Source: Massilia polaris (GTDB lineage Bacteria; Pseudomonadota; Gammaproteobacteria; Burkholderiales; Burkholderiaceae_D). From it: 64,000 bases of DNA. The notes below the pieces were generated by a model. It ran no database searches. It saw nothing but the letters and a program-made list of their open reading frames with translations, and was not told the origin of the DNA. The stretch is from positions 310,001 to 374,000 of the forward strand of contig NZ_JABBGG010000003.1 of assembly GCF_012927275.1 (NCBI RefSeq), read 5' to 3'. Position numbers and translations under genes: made by a program. Position 1 is the first letter of the stretch. Every line of letters starts with the position of its first letter. Positions 36,176 to 45,107 of this stretch are shown piece by piece.

Positions 36176-36278
36176 AAAGGCGGACCTTCATAGTTGTAAA
36201 ATTTCGGTCGTCGAACCTCTACAAACGGGAAGTCTATGTTTGGGTGGCGTTGCAACCGCCCAACCCGCCGGAAACAAA

Positions 36279-36660
36279 TTAGGCAATTCGGGCATACGAC
36301 TTCAGCCATCCCAGTCCCTCTTCGATCTTTAAGTAGAGGCTTGCGTACCCTTTGCGCAGCAAACTGTCCGGCAGCGCCCAGTCCCATTTTTCGCGCTGTA
36401 GGTTCTTTGCGTCTTCCAGCAAGACGTCAAGTTCCGGCAGTTCATCCAAAGCCGCATCGAGAATTGCTTCGGCAATCTCGTCAGTGGTCGCTCCCATCTT
36501 GATGACTTCGATGCCTGGACCGGCCGCATAGGCGGTAAACCCTCTATGGCGGAGGATGCAGGCAATGGCGTCGTTGGCGGCATCGCCCAGCCACGTCATC
36601 AAGAGAACTTCGTATCCATGGTCGACTACGAAATCCTGAGCGAGGCCGCGGCAGCATAGT
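36279..36660 (-). pseudogene. C-terminal tail of a helicase-like protein
   Basis: The minus frame reads LAQDFVVDHGYEVLLMTWLG, then a stretch with REKWDWALPDSLLRKGYASL, and stops at 36279. From memory this resembles the extreme C-terminus of large DEAD/DEAH helicases (KWDWALPD motif); the assignment is tentative. An ATG at 36602 could express 107 residues. The frame is open upstream but runs straight into the IS5 transposase fragment at about 36660, so the gene was cut by the insertion sequence. Confidence 0.45.
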
Positions 36661-36976
36661 AAGAACGCGCTTCAGCCAAAAAGCGATTTGCCGTCGCATC
36701 CAAGAATGCTGGCTCTTGGTCAGACTCAAGCAGCTGGAATTCCATCTGCGCGTCGCTCAGGTTGAACAACTGCTGAATCAGCAGCACGCGCACCATTAAC
36801 TCGGTGGGAAACGGCGGGCGGCCGCCGCGTTCGCGGCCGGGTCGCGGTGCGGCGCGGTCGACTTCTGCCGCCAAGGCAGCAAAATCGACGTGCTCCGCCA
36901 TTACCCGCAGCGCGTCGCCAAGCTTGTTCAGCTTCGCTTCACGTTCCTGGTCGGCAAACAGACTGGTCTTGATCAT
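36661..36976 (-). mobile_element. IS5-family transposase N-terminal remnant
   Basis: MIKTSLFADQEREAKLNKLG begins a protein with GRERGGRPPFPTELMVRVLL and QQLFNLSDAQMEFQLLESD, the typical N-terminal region of IS5-group transposases. Homology ends near residue 80, and the catalytic DDE domain is gone. What remains is a 5' fragment lying between two truncated genes. No terminal inverted repeats could be paired. Confidence 0.75.
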
Positions 36977-37042
36977 GAAAAATCTACGTCAGATTCGAGG
37001 CAGCGATATCATGCCAGATTGGCGAGGGTTTTTCGAGGTACC

Positions 37043-37483
37043 CTACGATAACACGTCAGCTTCTATCGGCGGGACCAGCGTCGCCAGCTCATCCTTGTAA
37101 GCTAGGATTGGGTTGTAGAGTTTATGAAATGCGCGACCAATAGCACCGTAGAAAAGCAACAATTTAGGAGGATTTTCGCCTCCCATCAATACGTGCCGAA
37201 CGGCGATACCCGGATACGGGTCTACGTAGTAAATTCTTGAGATGCCAAGTTGATACGCCTTTTTCGAACAAAGTTCGCATGGACGGGCGGTCGTGAACAG
37301 CACACCCCCGAAAATTCCATGGCTTCCATATTTGGATAGCTGAAGAAAAGCATTCTCTTCCGCATGCAACGATCTCGTATGTACTTGATTCTTTTCCTCG
37401 GTAAGCGCGTTGTACTCGGATTTGAAGCAGTACGACAGATTCCTTCCCGTCTTCTTGATCGGGATATTAAAGGCGAAGCAAGC
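37043..37483 (-). pseudogene. Anti-phage dCTP deaminase-like C-terminal remnant
   Basis: The minus frame reads FNIPIKKTGRNLSYCFKSEY, then zinc-deaminase motifs HAEEN and PCELC, then GISRIYYVDPYPGIAVRHVL and GAIGRAFHKLYNPI. This matches, from memory, the C-terminal deaminase domain of the anti-phage dCTP deaminases that deplete dCTP on infection. A TAG precedes the frame at about 37484, and only a TTG at 37367-37369 could start it. The N-terminal nucleoside-kinase-like domain is missing. It is probably dead and is evidence of a former defence locus. Confidence 0.6.
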
Positions 37484-37516
37484 CTATCCTTTTGTCACCT
37501 GCACCAAGAGTGAACC

Positions 37517-37978
37517 ATGAAAAAGATCGACAAGGTTCTGTTGACCGGCAAGACCCGCACGTCCTCGCCAGACGGCCGAGTCATCGCCGGCAATCACGAG
37601 GGCAATGTCGAGATCAATCTCTCCGCGCCAGCCAATGGAACTGGCGGAGGCTATGCGTTTGAAGCCGTTGCACCGCACGCGGTGGCCGAGCAGCTGTTCG
37701 CCGGCGCGTGGTCGGCCTGCTATATGGCCGCAGTGTCGGCGTCGTGGCGCAGGAAAAGGTATGACTTCCAGGCAATACGGCGCTGGAGATCGAGGTGGAT
37801 CCTGGACTTGGCGGGGGGATTACCACCTCCAGAGCCGCATCAACCTGATCGTCCCGGGACTGGACAAAGCGTTGGCGCTGGAGATCGCCCATGCGGCAGA
37901 CGCGATCTGCCCCTATTCCAAGGCAACACGCGGCAACATCGACGTGGACCCGAGCGTCACCACCTATCAGCGCGTCAA
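37517..37978 (+). pseudogene. Organic hydroperoxide resistance protein, multiply frameshifted (ohr copy 1)
   Basis: It starts MKKIDKVLLTGKTRTSSPDG and reaches AVAEQLFAGAWSACYMAAVS with the peroxidatic Cys region. The following VVAQEK and LPGNTALEIEVD are in a second frame with a stop, and LQSRINLIVPGLDKALALEI and ICPYSKATRGNIDVD (second Cys) are in a third. At least two indels are needed to restore the roughly 142-residue Ohr fold. No ohrR lies adjacent and no CGATTnAATCG site is seen upstream. It is read as a decayed paralogue of the copy at 61238. Confidence 0.8.
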
Positions 37979-38193
37979 GTTGACGCCTGTAGCACGGCGG
38001 CTGGCGACGCGTGGGCCGAGTCATCGGACGCGTCCAGTTGCAAAGAAAGCGGAAGCCGCCAGGACACATCACCCCGGCTGGTTACCGGAAATGATTAGTT
38101 GACCGTCCACGTCCAAGGAAATACTATGTTATAACCCTCAACGTCATGGACCTAGTTCCAATGGAACCTCGATCGCAAACGAAATTGGATGCC

Positions 38194-38823
38194 ATGTCCG
38201 ATACTTGCGTTGTCGTGATCGACGATGACATGGCGTTTCGCGATTCGCTCGAAAGGCTCTTGCGCTCAGCCGGTCTGTATTCGCTCTCATTTGCTTCAGT
38301 CGCTGAATTTACCGAATCCGAATTGCCTGATGTTCCTACCTGTCTCATCCTGGATGTCAGGATGCCCGGGCGAAGCGGTCTGGAGTTTCAGCGCGATCTT
38401 GCTGCTGCCGGCACATCGCCCCCGATCGTGTTTATCACCGGATACGGTGATATCCCAATGACGGTGCAGGCAATGAAGGCTGGCGCCATTGAATTTCTCA
38501 CCAAGCCGTTTCGGGATCAAGATCTCCTGGACGCGGTCAACGTGGGGATTGATCGCGACCGCGAGCGCAGGGTGCAGGGACATTGCCTCACTGCGCTTAG
38601 TGCACGATTCGTTGAATTGACTCCTCGAGAACGCGCGATCCTCATACAAGTCGTACAGGGCCGCCTGAACAAGCAGATAGCAGGAGCCCTTGGCATTACC
38701 GAAACCACTGTCAAAGTGCATCGAAGTAACATGATGCACAAGATCGGGGCACAATCGCTCCCAGAACTGTGCCAATTCGCGGACCAGCTCAAGCTCTTAC
38801 AGAAAAAGCCCGAGCGCGCGTAG
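38194..38823 (+). CDS. FixJ-type response regulator (REC + LuxR HTH)
   Basis: About 209 residues from ATG 38194 (MSDTCVVVIDDDMAFRD); upstream ATGs at 38146 and 38161 would add an unconserved leader. The receiver has the acidic pair IDDD, phospho-Asp in LILDVRMPGRSG, Thr in VFITGYGD and Lys in LTKPF. The C-terminal LuxR helix-turn-helix is LTPRERAILIQVVQGRLNKQ, then ITETTVKVHRSNMMHK. It should be a DNA-binding regulator phosphorylated by the large kinase two genes downstream. A gap of about 160 bp containing a palindrome separates it from the next regulator. Confidence 0.92.
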   Translation: MSDTCVVVIDDDMAFRDSLERLLRSAGLYSLSFASVAEFTESELPDVPTCLILDVRMPGRSGLEFQRDLAAAGTSPPIVFITGYGDIPMTVQAMKAGAIEFLTKPFRDQDLLDAVNVGIDRDRERRVQGHCLTALSARFVELTPRERAILIQVVQGRLNKQIAGALGITETTVKVHRSNMMHKIGAQSLPELCQFADQLKLLQKKPERA

Positions 38824-38871
38824 TTGCAGCAGCAGGCGTATTTCCTTCAACGCGTCGCCAGGCGGGCTGAA

Positions 38872-38889
38872 CCTAAACCAAGGTTTAGG
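38872..38889. promoter_or_regulatory. Palindrome shared with the site downstream of the kinase gene
   Basis: CCTAAACC-AA-GGTTTAGG is an 18-bp near-perfect dyad between the two response-regulator genes. A related sequence AACCAAGGTTTAG recurs at 44886-44898, at the end of the kinase gene and about 210 bp before the epoxide-hydrolase start. Two copies bracketing the module suggest a binding site of the FixJ-type regulator. Confidence 0.5.
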
Positions 38890-38986
38890 GGTCGCTTTTG
38901 GCGAGGGTAGTATCATTCACGATGCGGTAGTGCTCACCAATGCTACCGGGTGGACTGTAAAGGCCGCAAGTGACGTACCGGAGGAT

Positions 38987-39382
38987 ATGTTGCCTGAGCA
39001 ATTCCATATCTATGTCGTCGATGACGACCCTTCCTTTGGCGACTCCATGCGACGGTTGCTGAAGTCGCACGGCTACTCGGTGTCGCTGTTCCGGTCCGCG
39101 GCCGAATTTCTTGGTGCGTCGCAATTGTCCGATAATGCCTGCCTGATTGCCGATATTCACATGCCGGGCATGACCGGTGTGGAGCTGTATGTAGCCGTGC
39201 GTAAGACGGGGCGTACCATACCGACGATTCTGATCACGGCGTATCCCGAAGAGACGGTCCGGCAACGCATGCTCGACCTAGGTGTCATTTCCTATCTAAA
39301 CAAGCCGCTCAACGAAGCGGTCTTGATCGACTGCCTCCGCCACGCGCTTGCTTGCAACCTGGCGAAACGAGCCCCCCGATGA
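38987..39382 (+). CDS. Stand-alone receiver domain response regulator
   Basis: About 131 residues from ATG 38987, which has GGAGG just upstream; a GTG at 38930 is less likely. Receiver residues are complete: VVDDD, phospho-Asp in LIADIHMPGMTG, Thr in ILITAYPE and Lys in YLNKPL. There is no output domain, so it may be an intermediate receiver, or a phosphate sink, for the kinase. Its stop codon overlaps the kinase start (ATGA, 39379-39382), which indicates translational coupling. Confidence 0.9.
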   Translation: MLPEQFHIYVVDDDPSFGDSMRRLLKSHGYSVSLFRSAAEFLGASQLSDNACLIADIHMPGMTGVELYVAVRKTGRTIPTILITAYPEETVRQRMLDLGVISYLNKPLNEAVLIDCLRHALACNLAKRAPR

Positions 39383-42300
39383 ACGCGCCGGGATTTCGAT
39401 TCGATGACGCTTGCCTCGAGGTATTGTGGGAAGGCGCCGACCGAAGATTTTGCAAACTGCGCCATGACGACGCCAAGGGCGATCAATACGCCTATATAGC
39501 CGGAAGCGCCGGCTCCGGCCATGAATCGCGGGCAGCCATCACCCGCCTGGCACACGAATACGAGCTCAAGAGCTCGCTCGATGAGGCGTGGGCGCTGCAA
39601 CCGCTGGAGCTGTTGCATGAAGGCGGACGCACTATTCTGCTTGTTCAGTACAGCACTGGTGCGCCACTCGACCAATTCATGGATCATCGCATGGCGACCG
39701 GCCCGTTTCTGCGTCTTGCCATTGAGTTGGCAGGCGCTTTGGGCCTGCTTCACGGCAAGGGACTCATTCACAAGGACCTCAAGCCGGCCAACATCGTCGT
39801 CGACCCCGTTGCGGCGAAAATATGGCTGACGGGGTTCGGCATCGCCGCACATGTTCCGAACAGGCGTGCGCTAAAAGTGACTCCCGAGACGATCACCGGC
39901 ACGCTGGCGTATATGGCGCCCGAGCAGACCGGACGGATGGATTGCGCTATCGATGCGCGCAGCGATCTATATGCACTGGGCGTGACTTTGTACCAAATGA
40001 TCACGGGCGTACTGCCATTTGCCGCGGAAGATCCCATGGAACTGGTGCACAGCCATATCGCGCGACAGGCAGTGCCCCCCGCCGAACGGACTGAAGGCGT
40101 GCCCGCTGCGGTGTCAGCAATCATCATGAAATTACTCTCCAAGACGCCGGAGGATCGATATCAAACCGCTGCGGGCCTGCACGCGGACCTGCGGCACTGC
40201 CTAGCCCTGTACCAGCTGACGGCTGACTTTGGTCCATTTGTGTTGTCCTCGCACGACATCCCCGATCTCTTGCGGATTCCCGATACCTTGTACGGGCGCG
40301 AGGACAGTGTCCTGGCGCTGTTTGCTGCATTCGAACGCGTGGCCAGTGGAGGCAGCTCTGAACTGATGCTCGTCTCCGGATATTCAGGCATAGGCAAATC
40401 GTCTGTCGTCAACAAGCTGCAAAAGACGCTGCACACGTCGCAGGGAATTTTTGCTGCAGGAAAATGCGATCCATTCAAGCAAGATATCCCATATGCCGCA
40501 CTGGCCCAGGCCTTGGGGGACCTGGTACACATGATCCTGCGCGCCAGTGAACCGGAATTGGCTCACTGGCGCGATGCCATTCAGGGCGCCCTGAATCCGA
40601 ACGGACAGCTCATCACCAGTCTCATTCCCGAACTTGAACTCGTCATCGGCAAACAGTGTCCTGTTCCCGACTTGCCGCCGCAGGACTCTGGCAACCGTTT
40701 TCAAATGGTGTTCCGAAACTTCCTCCAGGTTTTCGCGCGGCCGGAACACCCGCTGATCCTTTTTCTCGATGACCTGCAAAGCATTGACGAAGCGACCCTT
40801 GCACTGGTCGAAGAGCTGATCGGTCAGCGTGAGATAGGCCACCTGTTGCTGATCGGTGCCTACCGTGACAACGAGGTCGGGTCTTCTCACCCATTGGTAG
40901 CGGCGTTCGACGCGATGCGCCGAACCGGCACACCGGTAAGGGAAATAAAGCTTGCAACGCTTGCTCCCGGCGATCTGGGTCGGCTGATCGCAGGCGCCCT
41001 GCATTGCGACGAGCAAAGCGCGTATCCGCTCATGTGCCTAATAAACGAAAAGACGGGCGGAAACCCGTATTTCACGATCGAATTCTTGTCCGAGCTGACG
41101 ATCGAGTCGCTGCTGCACTTTGATGCTGGAACTGCGGCGTGGACGTGGGACGCCCCGCGCATCGCCGCCAAGGGATACGCCGATAACATCGTGCACTTGA
41201 TGGTGGGAAAAGTTAAACGTTTGCCCGTGGCCGCACAGCAGAGTTTGAAACAGCTCGCCTGCCTCGGCAACATCGCACAGTTTGCGACGCTCGCCATTGT
41301 GCGCAAGTGCCCCGAGGAACAGATTCACACAGCCTTTGAGGACGCGGCAAAGGCCGGCCTTATCGTCCGGCTTGGTGCTGCCTACCAATTTTCGCATGAC
41401 CGTGTACAGGAGGCCGCGTATGCGCTAATTCCGCCAGCGCTGCGCGCCGATGCCCACCTGCGAATCGGCCGCCATCTGCTTGCAGCGGGCGTAGCGGAGC
41501 CCACGGCCGAGTGGATCTTCGCCGTGGTGAACCAACTTAACTACGCCGTTGACCTGATCTCGGATGTGAACGAGAAAAACACACTGCGTGAACTGAATAT
41601 ATCCGCCGGGCTGCGGGCGAAGGCAGGGATCGCCTATGGCGCTGCGCGGGATTACCTCGCACAAGCTGCAGCGCTCACTGCCACAGACAGCTGGGCGCAG
41701 GCCAACGCAGCAACGCTCGAGCTTCACCTTCTCCTGGCCGAGAGTGAATATCTGGTCGGAAATTTTGCGGCGGCAGACCAGTTATTTAAGCTGATGCTCG
41801 ATAATGCCTGCTCCGATCTCGACCGCGCCCGCATCTACAGCCTGCGGATGAAGGTGTACCAGGTTGGCAACAGCTACAACCAAAGCTTCGAGTTCGCGCT
41901 TGAGGCGTTACGGCTTTTCGGGGTCGGCTTCCCGGAGTCGGACGAGGCGATCCAGACAGCGGCGGACGCAGAATTTCGTGCCGTACGCGAGAACCTGCGT
42001 GGACGCCAGATTGGCGAACTGCTCGACGCCCCGACTGCCGATTCCCCGGAGGTACGGGCCATCATCGACCTGCTCGTCGATGCCGTTCCCAGTGCCTACA
42101 ACGGCAGGCCGAAGCTGTTTCCGCTGGTGGTCATGCGGGCCGTGAACTATTCCTTGCAGTTCGGGCACACCGACCAGTCGAGCTACGCCTACGCAGTGCA
42201 TGCCCTGATGCTGGTTGGAGTCTACGGTGAAATGGCGCAAGCATTCGAATTTTCCGAAATGGCACTGCGTCTTAACGAAAAGTTCAAAAATGTGCGCCTG

Positions 42301-44886
42301 CGCGGAACCCTGCTGCATTTGCATGGCGATCATGTCAATTTCTGGCGCCGTCCGTTTGCAACTGGCATTCCGATCCTGGAACAGGGATTTCGCGCCTGTC
42401 TCGAAGTCGGTGACCTGGTCTACGCAGGCCATCTTGCGTTTCTGTCCGTCTGGCAAGCGATTGAACGGGGCGATGAAATCGGCGCGGTCAGCATGCTTGC
42501 TGCCGACAATTCCAAGTTTGCCCGTCAAAGCCACAACGACGCAGTGCGGGAAACCATCGAACTCGAGCTGCAATTTTTAGCATGCCTGCAGGGACGAACC
42601 AGCGCTCCGCTCATGTTCGACGCTGCCGGCTTTGACGAGTGCTGCTCGCTTGCCATACTTGAGAGAGCTGCGTTTGGCTGCGGGCTGGCGTTCCATCCGA
42701 TCATGAAACAAATGCTGGCCGTCGTGTTTGGCAGGCACAGCGAAGCGTTGATTTTCGCACGCCAAGCCGAGCCAATGCTCGCAGCAGCGATGGCGACCCC
42801 GATTGAGGCTTCCCACCATTTCTACTATGCCTTGACCGTCACGGCGCTTTATCCGGAGGCGCCGCTGCAAGAGCGGCAGCAGTTCACCAGTATCGTTAAA
42901 GACAAGCTCAAGAGGTTGAAACACTGGGCCGAGAACTGCCCCGAAAATTTTCAGGACCGGTACGCGCTGGTCCGGGCCGAAGTGGCCCGGATTGAAAACA
43001 GGCCGGACGAGGCCACTGAATGGTACGAGAAGGCGATCCGCTCCGCCCGCGACAATGGCTTCGTTCACATCGAAGCATTGGCGTCGGAACTGGCGGCCCA
43101 GTTCTACGCCGCACGTGGTTTCGAGACCATCGCACACGCCTACCTGCGGGAGGCGAGGTATTGCTATCATCGTTGGGGCGCCCAGGGCAAGGTCGAGCAA
43201 CTCGATCAATATTATCCGCACATCCGGTCAGACCATCGCCGAGCGGAACCGGCTACGACGGTGCAGGTGCAGATCGAGCACCTCGATCTGGCAACCGTGA
43301 TCAAAGTTTCCGAAGCTGTGTCGGGTGAGATTGTCCTGGAGAAGCTGATCGATACCTTGATGCGCATCGCCATCGAGCACGCCGGCGCGCAGCGCGGCCT
43401 GCTGATCGTACCGCGAGGCGATGAGTACCGGATCGAAGCGGAGGTCACGATCCGCGCCGACGCGGTGGACGTGGATCTGCGGCAAACGAGCGTGACTGCC
43501 GCCGATCTTCCCGAGTCGGTTTTCCACTATGTTGTACGCACCAGGGAAAATCTGGTGCTGGGAGATGCATCGGGTCTAAGCCCGTACGCGGCTGACGACT
43601 ACATTTTCGCTCGTCGTTCGCGCTCGGTGCTCTGTATGCCTATACTCAAGCAGGGCACCATGCTGGGCCTGCTGTACCTTGAAAACAGCCTGATGCCTCA
43701 CGCCTTCACGCCGGCGCGCATGGCGGTCCTCAAGCTGCTCGCATCCGCGGCGGCAAGCTCGATGGAAAACGCGCGGCTGTACCGCGACCTCGCCGTGCGC
43801 GAAGCAAGAATAAGGCGGCTGGTCGATGCCAACATCATCGGGATCGTGATAAGCGACACCGCAGGACGGATTCTCGAGGCGAACGATGCATTTTTGCGTA
43901 TCGTCGGCTACGACCGTGAGGATTTGGTCTCGCAACGCGTCCGCTGGACCGATATGACGCCGCCGGAGTGGCGCGAACGCGACAAACAGTACCTGGTGCC
44001 GCAGCTGAAAATGGCCGGCAGCCTGCAGCCGTTCGAGAAGGAATTCTTCAGGAAGGACGGCAGCCGCGTGCCTGTTCTGATTGGCGTGGCAAGCTTCGAA
44101 ACCGGCGGCGACCAAGGCGTCGCTTTCGTGCTCGATCTTACCGAGCGTAAGCAGGCCGTGGAGGCGCTGCGCGCTTTGCAGATGGACCTGGCTCACGCAA
44201 ACCGCCTGGCAACGATGGGGCAGCTTGCCGCCTCGATCGCCCATGAAGTCAATCAGGCAATTGGTGCGTCGCGCAACAACTCGCACGCTGCACTGCGATT
44301 CCTGTCCTCCGATCCACCGGATATCGGCGACGCCATCGAAGCGCTCGAGTGCGTGGTAGGCGATACCTACAGGGCTGGCGAAATTATCGGACGGATCCGC
44401 GACCAGGTCCGAAAAGTGCCGGCCCATATGGAGCAGGTCGCCCTCAATGACGCCATCAAGGAAGTGATCTCCCTTGTCAGGGGCGAGATGTCGAAACATC
44501 AGGTGACGGTGCGAATGCAGCTCGCCGAGGCAGTGCAGTCGGTTCGAGGCGATCGCGTTCAGCTTCAACAGGTCATGCTCAATCTCATCGTCAATGCGAT
44601 CGAGGCAATGGCCAGTGCCAATGCCGCATTGCGCACCTTGACGATCGTCACTGAGGCGGTGTCATCGCACGACTTGCTCGTGACCGTCAGCGACACCGGG
44701 CCCGGCATTGCAACGGAGAACCGCGAGCGCGCTTTTGAATCGCTCTACACCACCAAGGCGGGCGGACTGGGCATTGGTCTATCTATCTGCCGGTCCATTA
44801 TCGATGCCCACGGCGGCAAATTATGGATGGATCCTGCACTGCCACATGGCGCCGCCTTCAGGTTCACCCTCCCTCCCCTCCAATGA
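39379..44886 (+). CDS. Giant kinase-like/AAA ATPase/GAF/PAS sensor histidine kinase
   Basis: The protein has 1,835 residues. Domains are: Ser/Thr-kinase-like fold (about 20-285; LIHKDLKPANIVV near 129); P-loop ATPase (Walker A GYSGIGKSS near 332, Walker B LILFLDDLQ near 458); a long helical repeat region (about 620-1290); GAF (about 1310-1455); PAS (about 1475-1590); HisKA with phospho-His in SIAHEVNQ (near 1622); and HATPase_c (NLIVNAIEAM, DTGPGIA, GGLGIGLSIC). The DFG position reads TGFG and no VAIK lysine is evident, so the first domain is probably a pseudokinase, as I recall for this family. It works with the two preceding response regulators. Confidence 0.93.
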   Translation: MNAPGFRFDDACLEVLWEGADRRFCKLRHDDAKGDQYAYIAGSAGSGHESRAAITRLAHEYELKSSLDEAWALQPLELLHEGGRTILLVQYSTGAPLDQFMDHRMATGPFLRLAIELAGALGLLHGKGLIHKDLKPANIVVDPVAAKIWLTGFGIAAHVPNRRALKVTPETITGTLAYMAPEQTGRMDCAIDARSDLYALGVTLYQMITGVLPFAAEDPMELVHSHIARQAVPPAERTEGVPAAVSAIIMKLLSKTPEDRYQTAAGLHADLRHCLALYQLTADFGPFVLSSHDIPDLLRIPDTLYGREDSVLALFAAFERVASGGSSELMLVSGYSGIGKSSVVNKLQKTLHTSQGIFAAGKCDPFKQDIPYAALAQALGDLVHMILRASEPELAHWRDAIQGALNPNGQLITSLIPELELVIGKQCPVPDLPPQDSGNRFQMVFRNFLQVFARPEHPLILFLDDLQSIDEATLALVEELIGQREIGHLLLIGAYRDNEVGSSHPLVAAFDAMRRTGTPVREIKLATLAPGDLGRLIAGALHCDEQSAYPLMCLINEKTGGNPYFTIEFLSELTIESLLHFDAGTAAWTWDAPRIAAKGYADNIVHLMVGKVKRLPVAAQQSLKQLACLGNIAQFATLAIVRKCPEEQIHTAFEDAAKAGLIVRLGAAYQFSHDRVQEAAYALIPPALRADAHLRIGRHLLAAGVAEPTAEWIFAVVNQLNYAVDLISDVNEKNTLRELNISAGLRAKAGIAYGAARDYLAQAAALTATDSWAQANAATLELHLLLAESEYLVGNFAAADQLFKLMLDNACSDLDRARIYSLRMKVYQVGNSYNQSFEFALEALRLFGVGFPESDEAIQTAADAEFRAVRENLRGRQIGELLDAPTADSPEVRAIIDLLVDAVPSAYNGRPKLFPLVVMRAVNYSLQFGHTDQSSYAYAVHALMLVGVYGEMAQAFEFSEMALRLNEKFKNVRLRGTLLHLHGDHVNFWRRPFATGIPILEQGFRACLEVGDLVYAGHLAFLSVWQAIERGDEIGAVSMLAADNSKFARQSHNDAVRETIELELQFLACLQGRTSAPLMFDAAGFDECCSLAILERAAFGCGLAFHPIMKQMLAVVFGRHSEALIFARQAEPMLAAAMATPIEASHHFYYALTVTALYPEAPLQERQQFTSIVKDKLKRLKHWAENCPENFQDRYALVRAEVARIENRPDEATEWYEKAIRSARDNGFVHIEALASELAAQFYAARGFETIAHAYLREARYCYHRWGAQGKVEQLDQYYPHIRSDHRRAEPATTVQVQIEHLDLATVIKVSEAVSGEIVLEKLIDTLMRIAIEHAGAQRGLLIVPRGDEYRIEAEVTIRADAVDVDLRQTSVTAADLPESVFHYVVRTRENLVLGDASGLSPYAADDYIFARRSRSVLCMPILKQGTMLGLLYLENSLMPHAFTPARMAVLKLLASAAASSMENARLYRDLAVREARIRRLVDANIIGIVISDTAGRILEANDAFLRIVGYDREDLVSQRVRWTDMTPPEWRERDKQYLVPQLKMAGSLQPFEKEFFRKDGSRVPVLIGVASFETGGDQGVAFVLDLTERKQAVEALRALQMDLAHANRLATMGQLAASIAHEVNQAIGASRNNSHAALRFLSSDPPDIGDAIEALECVVGDTYRAGEIIGRIRDQVRKVPAHMEQVALNDAIKEVISLVRGEMSKHQVTVRMQLAEAVQSVRGDRVQLQQVMLNLIVNAIEAMASANAALRTLTIVTEAVSSHDLLVTVSDTGPGIATENRERAFESLYTTKAGGLGIGLSICRSIIDAHGGKLWMDPALPHGAAFRFTLPPLQ

Positions 44887-44898
44887 ACCAAGGTTTAG
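44886..44898. promoter_or_regulatory. Second copy of the AACCAAGGTTTAG motif
   Basis: It matches 13 bases of the palindrome at 38872-38889. It begins at the last base of the kinase stop codon and precedes the epoxide-hydrolase gene at 45108 by about 210 bp. It could link that gene to the two-component module. Confidence 0.4.
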
Positions 44899-45107
44899 TC
44901 CGATGCGCCGACCGTATAGGCGCACTGTCTGCTGATTGACGACGGCATGCGCCGCCCGCACTTTGCCTGGGCGTGTCAATACCACAGGGCCGAACCGTTC
45001 GACCAAGGCGCAATACAAGACAACCGTAACGTCCGGCATCCTTGTCCTGGGTTGTGAACGTTTGCAGTCACACCCTAACGCAACCAGTCGTTGCCAAGGA
45101 GTTTGCC

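Noticed and set aside
44821-45039. Minus frame of 72 codons after the kinase gene
   Set aside because: Overlaps the kinase 3' end with no family resemblance or ribosome site.
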